DNA of 16,097 nt from Rickettsiales bacterium (lineage in GTDB: Bacteria > Pseudomonadota > Alphaproteobacteria > Rs-D84), in contig JAISSM010000026.1 of NCBI GenBank assembly GCA_031273075.1, positions 1 to 16,097 on the forward strand. Direction: 5' to 3'. Below the pieces are notes generated by a model. It worked only from the letters and a program-made list of their open reading frames with translations. It had not been told where the DNA came from and searched no databases. Shown here piece by piece: positions 7,328 through 14,375 of the stretch (positions are counted from its first letter, which is position 1; each line of letters opens with the position of its first letter). A program made the translations under genes and the position numbers.

Positions 7328-8905
7328 ATGAATATGTTTCAGTTTCTGGAGAACGCGGCTTTGGAAAAGCCGGATTTTCTCTTTCTCGCGCGCGAAAAAA
7401 TAACGTACGGGCAAATGATAGGCCTTGTGAAGCGGCGCGCGACCACGCTGGCGGGACTCGGGGTCAAAAGGGGCGACGCGGTCGGGGTCCTGGCGCACAA
7501 TATACCGGAATTTCCGTTGACGTTGTTCGCGATATGGTATCTTGGCGGCAAAGCGGTTCTTTTGGATACGAACCTGGCCCCGAACGAATACGACGCGTTT
7601 GCGAAGTTCGTCGATTGCAACCTGATCCTGGCGGAGAAAAGTTTTTTTTACAAAGAGGCGAAGTTCAAATTCTATGACATAGGGAAAAAGGACGGCCCCG
7701 CGGATCCTGAGGTCATACCGGCGGACGCGGCGTCGACGGACACGGCGACATTGTCGTTTACGTCGGGATCGACGGGAACTCCGAAGGCGGTGCCGCTTAC
7801 GCACTTCAACCTTATAGAGTGCGCCGCTTCGCTGGAGGACATGGCGGAATGGATCAATCCCGGCGAAACGATATACGGATTTTTGCCGCTGTACCACGTG
7901 TTCGGTTTTGCGATAGGAATGCTTGCGACGGTTCAGTTCAGAATAAACGTGGTGCTTCAGCCGACGGTAGACCCGGCGGCGATACTGGCGGACTTTAAGG
8001 AATTCAGACCGCACGTTATTCCGGCCGTGCCGAGGGTGTGGGAATTGTTCAGGAATAAAATCATATCCGGCATGAAAGAGAAAGGCGTGTACGGCAAGGC
8101 GATGTTCATAATGAAATACCAGGGATTGCTGAAACTTTTGGGCCTCGGGTTCTTGGTAAGGAAGGTGAAGGGCATGGTCTTGGACGTGTTCGGCGGACGG
8201 CCGCGCCTTTTGATCGCGGGCGGCGCCGCGACGAAACCGGAGGTCGAAACATTTTATGAAAGACTCGGGTTGACGTATATACAGGGATACGGTCTTACGG
8301 AAACCGTGGGCCCGATACTTGTATCAAAGCCGCGGAAGAACAGGGTGCCGTTTTCGATCGGCGGCCCGGTAAGGAACAACGAGTTTGAGATAAGGGACAA
8401 GAACGAGGACGGGGTCGGAACGCTGTGGCTTCGGGGGCATCAGGTATTCGGCGGATACCTTAACAATGAAGAGGCGAATAAGGAGTCGTTCGACGACAGG
8501 GGATTTTTCAACACCGGCGACCTTGTGACGCTGGATAAGAATAAAGAGCTTCATTTTCAAGGCCGCGGGAAACAGGTGATAGTCCTTGATTCCGGCAAAA
8601 ACGTGTATCCGGACGAATTGGAGGCGCTGTACCTTGAAATACCCGGGGTCAAAAACGTCGCGGTGTTCGAACATAAAGTAAGGGGCAAAACGGTGTCGTT
8701 CGGGGTGTTCCAAACGGACGGGGAGATGACGCTTGAACGCCTTGGCGCGGAGTTGGCCGAAAAGAATAAAAGAGTGGCGTCGTATAAATGGGTGTCGCAC
8801 TTTGCGATGACGACAACGGACCTGCCGCTTACGTCCACGCAGAAGATAAAACATCACTTGGTCCGGGAAAACCTTATCGCCGGCCGCTACCCGAACATTA
8901 AATAG
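7328..8905 (+). CDS. AMP-forming acyl-CoA ligase / adenylate-forming enzyme
   Basis: A 525-residue member of the ANL superfamily that activates a carboxylic acid with ATP, most likely a fatty acid, to acyl-AMP and then the CoA thioester. Motifs in order: phosphate-binding loop LSFTSGSTGTPKAVPLTH (142-159), YGLTE (321-325), TGD (396-398), the hinge GRGKQVIVLDSGKNVYPDE (412-430) and the C-terminal lysine in STQKIKHH (503-510; Lys506 or Lys508). No membrane segment is evident. ATG at 7328 is chosen over the upstream TTG at 7268 because AAGGGG precedes it and the family start (long N-terminal EKP, then TYGQ) aligns. Substrate cannot be read from the sequence; aryl or acyl-ACP ligase activity is possible. 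No lipid genes adjoin it. Confidence 0.88.
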   Translation: MNMFQFLENAALEKPDFLFLAREKITYGQMIGLVKRRATTLAGLGVKRGDAVGVLAHNIPEFPLTLFAIWYLGGKAVLLDTNLAPNEYDAFAKFVDCNLILAEKSFFYKEAKFKFYDIGKKDGPADPEVIPADAASTDTATLSFTSGSTGTPKAVPLTHFNLIECAASLEDMAEWINPGETIYGFLPLYHVFGFAIGMLATVQFRINVVLQPTVDPAAILADFKEFRPHVIPAVPRVWELFRNKIISGMKEKGVYGKAMFIMKYQGLLKLLGLGFLVRKVKGMVLDVFGGRPRLLIAGGAATKPEVETFYERLGLTYIQGYGLTETVGPILVSKPRKNRVPFSIGGPVRNNEFEIRDKNEDGVGTLWLRGHQVFGGYLNNEEANKESFDDRGFFNTGDLVTLDKNKELHFQGRGKQVIVLDSGKNVYPDELEALYLEIPGVKNVAVFEHKVRGKTVSFGVFQTDGEMTLERLGAELAEKNKRVASYKWVSHFAMTTTDLPLTSTQKIKHHLVRENLIAGRYPNIK

Positions 8906-8927
8906 CAATCGGCAAACGATTTGTTCA

Positions 8928-8956
8928 TTGTTTTTTTCCCCAATTTCTGATAAAAT
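8928..8956 (+). promoter_or_regulatory. Candidate promoter of the 8973 gene
   Basis: TTGTTT at 8928-8933, 17-bp spacer, TAAAAT at 8951-8956, then AGAGAG and ATG at 8973. The very short leader and weak -35 make this tentative. Confidence 0.4.
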
Positions 8957-8972
8957 ATGCCAGAGAGAATTT

Positions 8973-9875
8973 ATGAAGAAATTATTACTGTTGACTGTTG
9001 TCTGTGGACTGTTGACTGCGACGGCTGCGCCGTCGCACGCGGCGTCGTCCAAATGCAAACAGTCGGACGTCCGGGCGTGCCTTGATTCCGCGTGCAGCGA
9101 GGATCTGGAACCCGCGTCGCGCTGTTACCTGTGCGGAACATCCGCGGCGAAAAAGCCCGAAAAAACGGCTTACGCGCTGGGCGATTCCCCGAAGATACAA
9201 TCGTTGTCGGTCGGAAAATCGTCGAAAAACACCCTGTCTGAAAAAGAGATCAAATCCGCGCCCGCGGATCCGGGAGAGCGCTATCAATGGGCGCGCCGGG
9301 AATGCGGGAAGAAAATAAAGGATTGCGATTTTGAAGACGCGACGGACGGATATGACAAGTTGATAGACGCGTCGTGCAAAACGGCGCTTGGCGATTCCGA
9401 ATACGCGTCGACGATAAAAAAGGCGGCCGTGAAGAAAACGGCGGATCAGTGCGACGCGGAATTAAGCGTGTGCCTGCTGTCGCAAAACAAATGCGACGGC
9501 AATATGTTGAAGTGCGGGGCGGACGAAGAATTCAATCGGAACTTCTCGGCGTGCATGGTGGAGGCGACCGGCTGCGGCGAATTTACGACCGCGTTGAGGG
9601 ACGGGATGAAAAAGTCGCGCGATGAAATGGTCGCGAAAAAGGACGGCAGGATAAACGACCTTGTCGCGCTTAAAAAGTTGGAGCGTCAGAACAAGTTGGA
9701 GGAAAAGAAAAGAATGTGCAACGCGTCGAACGGCAAGAACGGATGCATGGCGGAAATGTGCGCGGGCTTTCCGATAGGATTGGGCCGGGACGGCATGTGC
9801 GCGGATGCGGAGGAAAAAATCTGGGCGGCGAGTTTGTGTAAATTCGTCGACCTCGCCTGCAACAAGTTGAAATGA
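8973..9875 (+). CDS. Small Cys-rich exported protein
   Basis: 300 residues, function unknown. ATG at 8973 gives a clean signal peptide: MKK, hydrophobic LLLLTVVCGLLTATAAP, cleavage after SHA (residue 23). The hydrophobic core is encoded by TTGACTG-type heptamers. The mature part has 20 cysteines: C28-x7-C36-x4-C41-x9-C51-x2-C54 mirrors the N-terminal module of the 261 and 2501 proteins, and C160-x6-C167-x6-C174-x6-C181 is the same four-Cys module found there. A Lys/Glu-rich helical segment (about 205-248) lies between Cys clusters. It reads like a minimal version of the large paralogs. It ends 10 bp before the gene at 9886, probably the same transcript. Likely periplasmic or surface (inference). 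Confidence 0.85.
   Translation: MKKLLLLTVVCGLLTATAAPSHAASSKCKQSDVRACLDSACSEDLEPASRCYLCGTSAAKKPEKTAYALGDSPKIQSLSVGKSSKNTLSEKEIKSAPADPGERYQWARRECGKKIKDCDFEDATDGYDKLIDASCKTALGDSEYASTIKKAAVKKTADQCDAELSVCLLSQNKCDGNMLKCGADEEFNRNFSACMVEATGCGEFTTALRDGMKKSRDEMVAKKDGRINDLVALKKLERQNKLEEKKRMCNASNGKNGCMAEMCAGFPIGLGRDGMCADAEEKIWAASLCKFVDLACNKLK
8984..9018. repeat. TTGACTG-type heptamers (5 units) in signal-peptide codons
   Basis: ATTACTG, TTGACTG, TTGTCTG, TGGACTG, TTGACTG, encoding LLLTVVCGLLT of the 8973 protein. It is a different heptamer from that in the 261, 2501 and 9886 leaders but has the same position and role. Confidence 0.88.
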
Positions 9876-9903
9876 AGAATTAAGAATGAAGAATGAAGAA
9901 AGA
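9869..9903. repeat. AGAATGA heptamer array spanning a stop and two start codons
   Basis: GAAATGA, AGAATTA, AGAATGA, AGAATGA, AGAAAGA. The first unit holds the TGA stop of the 8973 gene (9873-9875). Later units hold ATG at 9886 and ATG at 9893, which are in different frames. It is the reverse complement of the TTCATTC array downstream. Confidence 0.9.
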
Positions 9904-10005
9904 TTTTTATTTTGTTTTTTTTGTGGCGAAAGTTCCCCTCTCTGTAGGGGTGGCCCGAAGGGCCGGGGTGGTCCTTTCTTCATTCTTCATTCTTCATTCT
10001 TCATT
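9871..10005 (+). promoter_or_regulatory. Long potential mRNA hairpin burying the start codon of the 9886 gene
   Basis: 9871-9902 is complementary to 9974-10005 at 31 of 32 positions (one mismatch, A9882 to C9995 region), with a 71-nt loop that itself carries palindromic repeat A. Both candidate ATGs (9886, 9893) and the stop of the upstream gene are inside the stem. If it forms, translation of the 9886 gene would depend on ribosomes arriving from the 8973 gene. The complementarity is seen; the regulation is inferred. Confidence 0.6.
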
Positions 10006-11505
10006 CTTGTTTCATTCTTCATTCTTCATTATTCATTCTTCATTGCGCCCGCGGCGCATGCCGCGGAGCGCGTCCGCGTGCAAAACACGTCGACGTCAAG
10101 CCGCGGAAGCGGAATAAGGCAGGCGGTCGCATCGGTCGCGGCGCCGGTCGTTGAAGAAGAAATCATGGAAGAGACGTTTGTCGGGGAACCGGAAGATTTG
10201 CCGCCGGACGAATACGCGGGCATCGACGACAGATCGTTCGACTTTGCGGAACGGTTCGGGGGCCAGCCCGGGAAACCCGGATCAAAAGAAGACGAAACTC
10301 CGCTTCAAAAGATATTAAGGGAACAGCGCGAAAAAATGGGGCTTCAGGCCAAGGAGGGCGAAACCGCCGCGACGTTGCAGGCCGCCCGCGCCAAGGCGGG
10401 CGTCGATTCCGCGCTTGAATGCGACAAGGCCCTTCGCGGTTGCATGGCGAAGCAATGCGGCGGCGAACAGTTTCAAAAATGCTTTGGCGACGGCGATACC
10501 GACTGGGGCATGAAAATGGATTCGTGCCGTCGCGAAACGAAATGCACCGGTGAGGAATTTGCGGCCTTGTCGGGCGAAATCAAAGCCGACCGCGACCAGA
10601 ACGGAATAACGTCCGGATTCGACGAAATAATAGGATGCGGAAGAACGTACAACAATTGCATCCGCCGTTATTGCGGGGGCGGCGAATACACGGATTGCCT
10701 CTACAAAAGCGGACGGACGCTTGCGCAGTGCGAACAGTATTCCAACGGCTATGGACGGTGCGCGTCGAAATCCTTTGGAGACAAGGCGGTCGCGTCTTGC
10801 GAAGGCGAATACAAGAAATGCCAAATGGCGGACAGCGGGCTTCAATCCCGGTCGATGGAATTTTTCGCCGGGCTCCGGGTCGCCATGGAAAAGAACGTGT
10901 CGAATTGGGAAAAGGAGTTGTACGCGCTTCGGGACCAGATGTCCGGCATGTGCAAAATAAACCTGGGCATGTTCGACGAACGGTCGCTGCAATGCGTTTA
11001 TACGGTGGAGTTGTTCGCGGACAATGAGGGAAAATCGACGCAGTTCGCGTCGAAGAAAATACACGGCGGCGAACAATATGTATGCACCCCTGACAATTTT
11101 GGGATCGACATAACCGCGTTTAAGGAAAACGCGTACAGATTGACGCGAAGCCAAACCGCGGCGACAAGCGCGGCGTTTGGCGCGGGCGTGGGCACGGCGG
11201 CCGGCATGCTGACGTCCGGCGCGATAGGCCGCGCGATCGAATCGCAAAAGACGGCGAAAGCGGCCGCGGACGCGCAAGAAAACATGGCCGACACGGGGAA
11301 GAGCGCAAGCGGCGGGGATAACTCCGCGCCGTCAACGCCCGCCGCACCCGCCGCCCGCGCGGAAACGCCCGTCGCGGAAACACCCGCGCCGACCACGCCT
11401 GTTCAGGAACAACCCGCACCTGAGCCTGAGGACGAGGACCGGCCCGCCGATGAATCTGATGATGAATCTGGGGAAGAAGAAGACAATAAAAAACAAACAG
11501 GATAA
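9886..11505 (+). CDS. Cys-rich exported protein with heptamer-encoded leader and acidic tail
   Basis: 539 residues, function unknown. ATG at 9886 is the only one in the array in frame with the body; it has no good Shine-Dalgarno sequence. The leader (about 59 residues) is MKNEERFLFCFFCGES, then repeat-A codons SSPLCRGGPKGRGGP, then FFILHSSFFILVSFFILHYS, FFIAPAAHA and cleavage. The body has C169-x6-C-x4-C-x7-C and C241-x6-C-x4-C-x7-C modules, C295-x6-C302, a glycine-zipper-like segment (about 428-455, AAFGAGVGTAAGMLTSGAIG) and a Pro/Ala-rich stretch ending in an acidic tail (EPEDEDRPADESDDESGEEE). The gene lies 10 bp after the 8973 gene and converges on xseA with a 3-bp gap. Reading repeat A in another frame from ATG 9893 gives the leader seen in the 2501 protein, see findings. 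Confidence 0.83.
   Translation: MKNEERFLFCFFCGESSPLCRGGPKGRGGPFFILHSSFFILVSFFILHYSFFIAPAAHAAERVRVQNTSTSSRGSGIRQAVASVAAPVVEEEIMEETFVGEPEDLPPDEYAGIDDRSFDFAERFGGQPGKPGSKEDETPLQKILREQREKMGLQAKEGETAATLQAARAKAGVDSALECDKALRGCMAKQCGGEQFQKCFGDGDTDWGMKMDSCRRETKCTGEEFAALSGEIKADRDQNGITSGFDEIIGCGRTYNNCIRRYCGGGEYTDCLYKSGRTLAQCEQYSNGYGRCASKSFGDKAVASCEGEYKKCQMADSGLQSRSMEFFAGLRVAMEKNVSNWEKELYALRDQMSGMCKINLGMFDERSLQCVYTVELFADNEGKSTQFASKKIHGGEQYVCTPDNFGIDITAFKENAYRLTRSQTAATSAAFGAGVGTAAGMLTSGAIGRAIESQKTAKAAADAQENMADTGKSASGGDNSAPSTPAAPAARAETPVAETPAPTTPVQEQPAPEPEDEDRPADESDDESGEEEDNKKQTG
9932..9972. repeat. Palindromic repeat, family A, inside leader codons
   Basis: GTTCCCCTCTCTGTAGGGG, then GGCCC-GAA-GGGCC, then GGGGTGGT. 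The stem of the second hairpin differs from the 2528 copy by compensating changes (GGCGC/GCGCC to GGCCC/GGGCC), so the fold is kept. Here it is translated in a different frame from the copy at 2528. Confidence 0.9.
9979..10044. repeat. TTCATTC heptamer array, about 9 units with interruption
   Basis: Four TTCATTC units (9979-10006), TTGT, two units, one TTCATTA, one unit, then TTCATT followed by GCG. It encodes the hydrophobic leader core of the 9886 protein. The 4-bp interruption shows this array has changed frame register internally. Confidence 0.93.
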
Positions 11506-11519
11506 TTGTTAATTGTTAA
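11506..11519. repeat. TTGTTAA heptamers (2 units) at convergent gene ends
   Basis: TTGTTAA twice, then CTG. They sit between the stop of the 9886 gene and the stop of xseA, and encode the last residues (VNN) and stop of XseA. Confidence 0.7.
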
Positions 11520-12684
11520 CTGCCGCGATCCCGTCCGCGAACTCTATCGACGCGGGCGCCTTGAAATCGTTTTTGGATGAAATTATTTTATCGTCTTTGC
11601 GCACGATCGCGAACCCGCGCCGAAGAACGTTTTTATAGGACAGACTTTCAAGCATCCGTCCCGCGTGCGCGACGCGCTCTTTTTCCAAATCCATTTTGCT
11701 TTGAATGCGCGCGCGGAAATTATGAAACAGGTCGAGAACGCGGCCGCGATGATCGGCCATGACCTGCATCGGGCTTTTTATATTTGTTCCGTCAAGCCGC
11801 ATGGCCCAGTTTTGGATCCGGACGACGAACGAGTTTTTTATAAGCGCGATGAATTTTTCCAATTCGTCCATAAGACTTTGTTTTGTAGGCACGACGATTT
11901 CCGCGGCGCCGGTCGGGGTCGGGGCGCGGACGTCGGCCGCGAAATCGCAAAGCATCCAGTCCGGATCGTGCCCGACGCCGGAAACGACGGGAACCTCCGA
12001 TTCGGCGATCGCGCGGACGACGGCTTCTTCGCTGAACGGCAAAAGGTCCTCGAGCGCCCCGCCGCCCCGCGCGACGATTATGACGTCCGGACGCAAGTGC
12101 GCGTTGAAATACCGAACGCCGGCGGCGACTTCGGTTGCCGCGGTCGCGCCCTGAACCTGGGCGGGATATAGAACCGCGCGCACGGGCAAACGTTCGCGAA
12201 GTTTGTTCATGATGTCTTGAAGCGCGGCGCCGGTCGGACTTGTGACTATTCCGACGACTTTGGGAAACCGCGGCAAAACTTTTTTCCGCGCCGCGTCGAA
12301 CAGCCCCTCGCGCGCCAATTTTTGTTTTCGCTCTTCAAGCATCCGCAAAATCGCGCCCGCGCCCGCGACCTCTATTTCGGAAATGATGACCTGATAGTTG
12401 CTGCGCGCCGGGTACGTGGTAAGCTTGCCGCGGACGATCACTTCGATGCCGTCGGCCAAATCGAAATTGACGGCGGTCCCGCGCCACAAAATCCCGTTGA
12501 TCACCGAATCGGAATCTTTGATGGATAAATAAATGTGGCCGGACGTCGCGCGCGTTATGCCGGACACCTCGCCCCGAATTCGAACGTTGGAAAAAGTCTG
12601 CTCCACCGTTCCCTTCAACAATTGCGAAATCTCGCTTACAGAGAAAATTACATTGCCGTCGGATACTCTTTCTTCATTCTTCAT
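11509..12684 (-). CDS. xseA: Exodeoxyribonuclease VII large subunit
   Basis: Catalytic subunit of exonuclease VII, which degrades single-stranded DNA to oligonucleotides with the small subunit XseB (not in this window). 391 residues, shorter than E. coli (456). An OB-fold lies at about 13-110 (FSVSEISQLLKGTVEQTF, VRIRGEVSG, SGHIYLSIKD), then the nuclease domain: GIVTSPTGAALQDI (145-158), ARGGGALEDLLPF (205-217) and GVGHDPDWMLCDFAADVRAP (236-255) with PTPTGAAE. The first six residues, MKNEER, come from GAATGAA heptamers; the family body begins at VSDGNVIFSV, where the codon before SDG is GTA, not a start. So the start codon appears to be borrowed from the repeat. It begins 13 bp after dnaX ends, one operon. 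Confidence 0.93.
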   Translation of the reverse strand: MKNEERVSDGNVIFSVSEISQLLKGTVEQTFSNVRIRGEVSGITRATSGHIYLSIKDSDSVINGILWRGTAVNFDLADGIEVIVRGKLTTYPARSNYQVIISEIEVAGAGAILRMLEERKQKLAREGLFDAARKKVLPRFPKVVGIVTSPTGAALQDIMNKLRERLPVRAVLYPAQVQGATAATEVAAGVRYFNAHLRPDVIIVARGGGALEDLLPFSEEAVVRAIAESEVPVVSGVGHDPDWMLCDFAADVRAPTPTGAAEIVVPTKQSLMDELEKFIALIKNSFVVRIQNWAMRLDGTNIKSPMQVMADHRGRVLDLFHNFRARIQSKMDLEKERVAHAGRMLESLSYKNVLRRGFAIVRKDDKIISSKNDFKAPASIEFADGIAAVNN

Positions 12685-12700
12685 TCTTCATTCTTCATTA
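12673..12700. repeat. GAATGAA heptamer array between dnaX and xseA
   Basis: On the plus strand three TTCATTC and one TTCATTA. On the minus strand it carries the dnaX stop (12698-12700) and ATGs ending at 12696, 12689, 12682 and 12675, each 7 bp apart in rotating frames; only the one starting at 12684 is in frame with xseA. Confidence 0.93.
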
Positions 12701-14194
12701 TTTGACGGAAACCACGCTTGCCCCTTCGAACAAACCGAGCGCGTCGGCGACCAAAGGATCGTTTTTCATCTGCTCTTTTTTTTCTTCCGAAACGCTTTGC
12801 TTGTGCTCCGACGGAACGGGAATTATTTCCCAACTTTCCCCGGTTTTTTTCACAAGCCACGCGGAAAGGCCGTTGACGAACCCCTTGTCGCCCCCGCCGT
12901 AGCAAAGCCGTATCTTTCCGAATCCGAAATCCACAACCTCGCAGCTGTTCCATTCGGCCAATAAAAGCAGCTCTTTGTCCGCCGATAGGGCATCCGCCAA
13001 TTCCACCGCCGTCGCAATCCCCTTGGACTGTGGGCTATTGACTGTTGACTGTTGACTGTTGACTGTTGACTCTAATAACTGCGACACCGGGGGGATCTCC
13101 GAGATATTGATCATGCGGATGACAAGCATGTCGAAATTCTGCTTTGGATTTCCCGCGGCTTTAAGTTCATTGACCGCGCCGACCATGACCTGCCACACGC
13201 GCGACATGGTGTTGAGGGAAACTTCGGCGGTTATGGCCTTCATTTGTTCTTTTTGATCGGGCGTATAGGGCGCGTCTACAATGGACGTCGGCGCGATCTT
13301 TCCGCGCGTGGCCCAGTGCGTCCAGTCCAGCATGTCGGCGAGAACCAGGGACATGTCGCTTCCGGCGTTGTAAACCTCGTCGACTTTGCGCAGGGCGGAG
13401 GAAACGTCGCGCGAAAGAATTATCCGCATAAGGTCGGTGATCATCTGGCGGTCCGCGCGGCGAAGCATGTTCATGACGCCGTCGTCGGTTATTTTTCCGC
13501 CGGTCTGGGCGATCGCCTGATCGAGGATGGACAAACCGTCGCGCACGCTTCCGTCGGCCGCGCGGGCGATAAGATCGGAGGCCAAGTCGGACAGTTCGAC
13601 GTTTTCGCTTTGGGCGATTTTAAGGAAATGCTTTTTCAAAACCTCGACCGAAACCCTGGCAAGGTCGAACCTTTGACAGCGCGATAAAATAGTGATCGGC
13701 ACTTTGTGGATCTCGGTCGTGGCCAAAATGAACACGACGTGTTCCGGCGGCTCTTCGAGGGTCTTCAAAAGGGCGTTGAACGCGGAATTCGACAGCATGT
13801 GAACTTCGTCGATGATATATATTTTATATCGGCCGTTCGTGGGGCGGTATTGCACGGCCTCGAGAATATTGTCGCGCACGTCGTCCACGCCGGTGTGTGA
13901 CGCGGCGTCGATCTCGACCGCGTCGATGAATTGCCCGTTGGCTATGGCGACGCAGTTCTCGCACACGCCGCAGGGCTTGGAGGTCGGTTTGTCGGAAGAC
14001 GCGCAGTTGAGGGCCTTGGCGAGTATGCGGGCGGCGGAAGTTTTGCCGGTGCCGCGGATGCCGGTGAAAATGTACGCGTGGGCTATGCGGTTGGTGTCGA
14101 TCGCGGCGACCAAGGTCTTGACGAGGACGTCCTGCCCGATAAGATCGTCGAACGTCTGACTTCTGTATTTGCGCGCCAAAACGGTATAGCTCAT
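12698..14194 (-). CDS. dnaX: DNA polymerase III subunits gamma/tau
   Basis: Clamp-loader ATPase of the replicase. ATG at 14194 is chosen because AGAGGA precedes it and MSYTVLARKYRSQTFDDLIG is the family start; 498 residues. Walker A GIRGTGKT (45-52), zinc-binding Cys64, Cys75, Cys78 and Cys81, Walker B YIIDEVHML (126-134) and sensor-1 LATTEIHKVPITILSRCQ are present. The C-terminal tau part is short. Residues about 375-391 (STVNSQQSTVNSPQSK) are encoded by a heptamer array and lie at the linker between the clamp-loader core and the tail. The protein ends in the next heptamer array, then xseA. dnaX is often followed by ybaB-recR; here it is not. Confidence 0.95.
   Translation of the reverse strand: MSYTVLARKYRSQTFDDLIGQDVLVKTLVAAIDTNRIAHAYIFTGIRGTGKTSAARILAKALNCASSDKPTSKPCGVCENCVAIANGQFIDAVEIDAASHTGVDDVRDNILEAVQYRPTNGRYKIYIIDEVHMLSNSAFNALLKTLEEPPEHVVFILATTEIHKVPITILSRCQRFDLARVSVEVLKKHFLKIAQSENVELSDLASDLIARAADGSVRDGLSILDQAIAQTGGKITDDGVMNMLRRADRQMITDLMRIILSRDVSSALRKVDEVYNAGSDMSLVLADMLDWTHWATRGKIAPTSIVDAPYTPDQKEQMKAITAEVSLNTMSRVWQVMVGAVNELKAAGNPKQNFDMLVIRMINISEIPPVSQLLESTVNSQQSTVNSPQSKGIATAVELADALSADKELLLLAEWNSCEVVDFGFGKIRLCYGGGDKGFVNGLSAWLVKKTGESWEIIPVPSEHKQSVSEEKKEQMKNDPLVADALGLFEGASVVSVK
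13024..13072. repeat. TTGACTG heptamer array (7 units) inside dnaX
   Basis: TGGACTG, TGGGCTA, four TTGACTG and TTGACTC on the plus strand. On the coding strand CAGTCAA units read as TVNSQQS in every frame. The array is 49 bp, so a single-unit change would shift the dnaX frame. Confidence 0.95.
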
Positions 14195-14213
14195 GGAAAT
14201 CCTCTTGCCCCGG

Positions 14214-14241
14214 ATTCTAGCAAATAAACGGATATAGTCAA
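14214..14241 (-). promoter_or_regulatory. Promoter of dnaX-xseA
   Basis: On the minus strand TTGACT (14241-14236), 16-bp spacer, TAGAAT (14219-14214), then AGAGGA and ATG at 14194. The match is good and the leader very short. Confidence 0.6.
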
Positions 14242-14262
14242 GCAAAGTCCCCACACACTATT

Positions 14263-14358
14263 GTCACCCCGCGGCTTGACCGCGGGGTCCAGGTAATGAG
14301 TGTCGCGCTTCGCGCGACGGCTTTATACCTAGATACCGCGGTCAAGCCGCGGTATGAC
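14263..14358. repeat. Pair of family-B palindromes in inverted orientation
   Basis: Left arm GTCACCCCGCGGCTTGACCG...TCCAGG (14263-14293; stem CCCCGCGG/CCGCGGGG), central hairpin GTCGCGC-TT-GCGCGAC type at about 14301-14318, right arm (14328-14358) the inverted family-B copy with stem ATACCGCGG/CCGCGGTAT. The two arms are near reverse complements, so the whole 96 bp can fold as one element. The copy at 287 is a single arm. Confidence 0.85.
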
Positions 14359-14375
14359 AAAAGGGAAAAAGACTA

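Noticed and set aside
8906..8937. Terminator after the acyl-CoA ligase gene
   Set aside because: Only a 5-bp AATCG/CGATT stem, separated from the T-run by 9 bases; too weak to call.
353..13072. Heptamer arrays as CRISPR
   Set aside because: Unit is 7 bp with no spacers and no cas genes.
353..13072. Assembly artefact as cause of the arrays
   Set aside because: Copies differ in sequence and flanks and keep genes in frame, so not rejected outright but unlikely; exact copy numbers should be confirmed from long reads.
14195..14254. Upstream start for dnaX at 14254
   Set aside because: It overlaps the likely promoter; the ATG at 14194 has a strong RBS and matches the family start.
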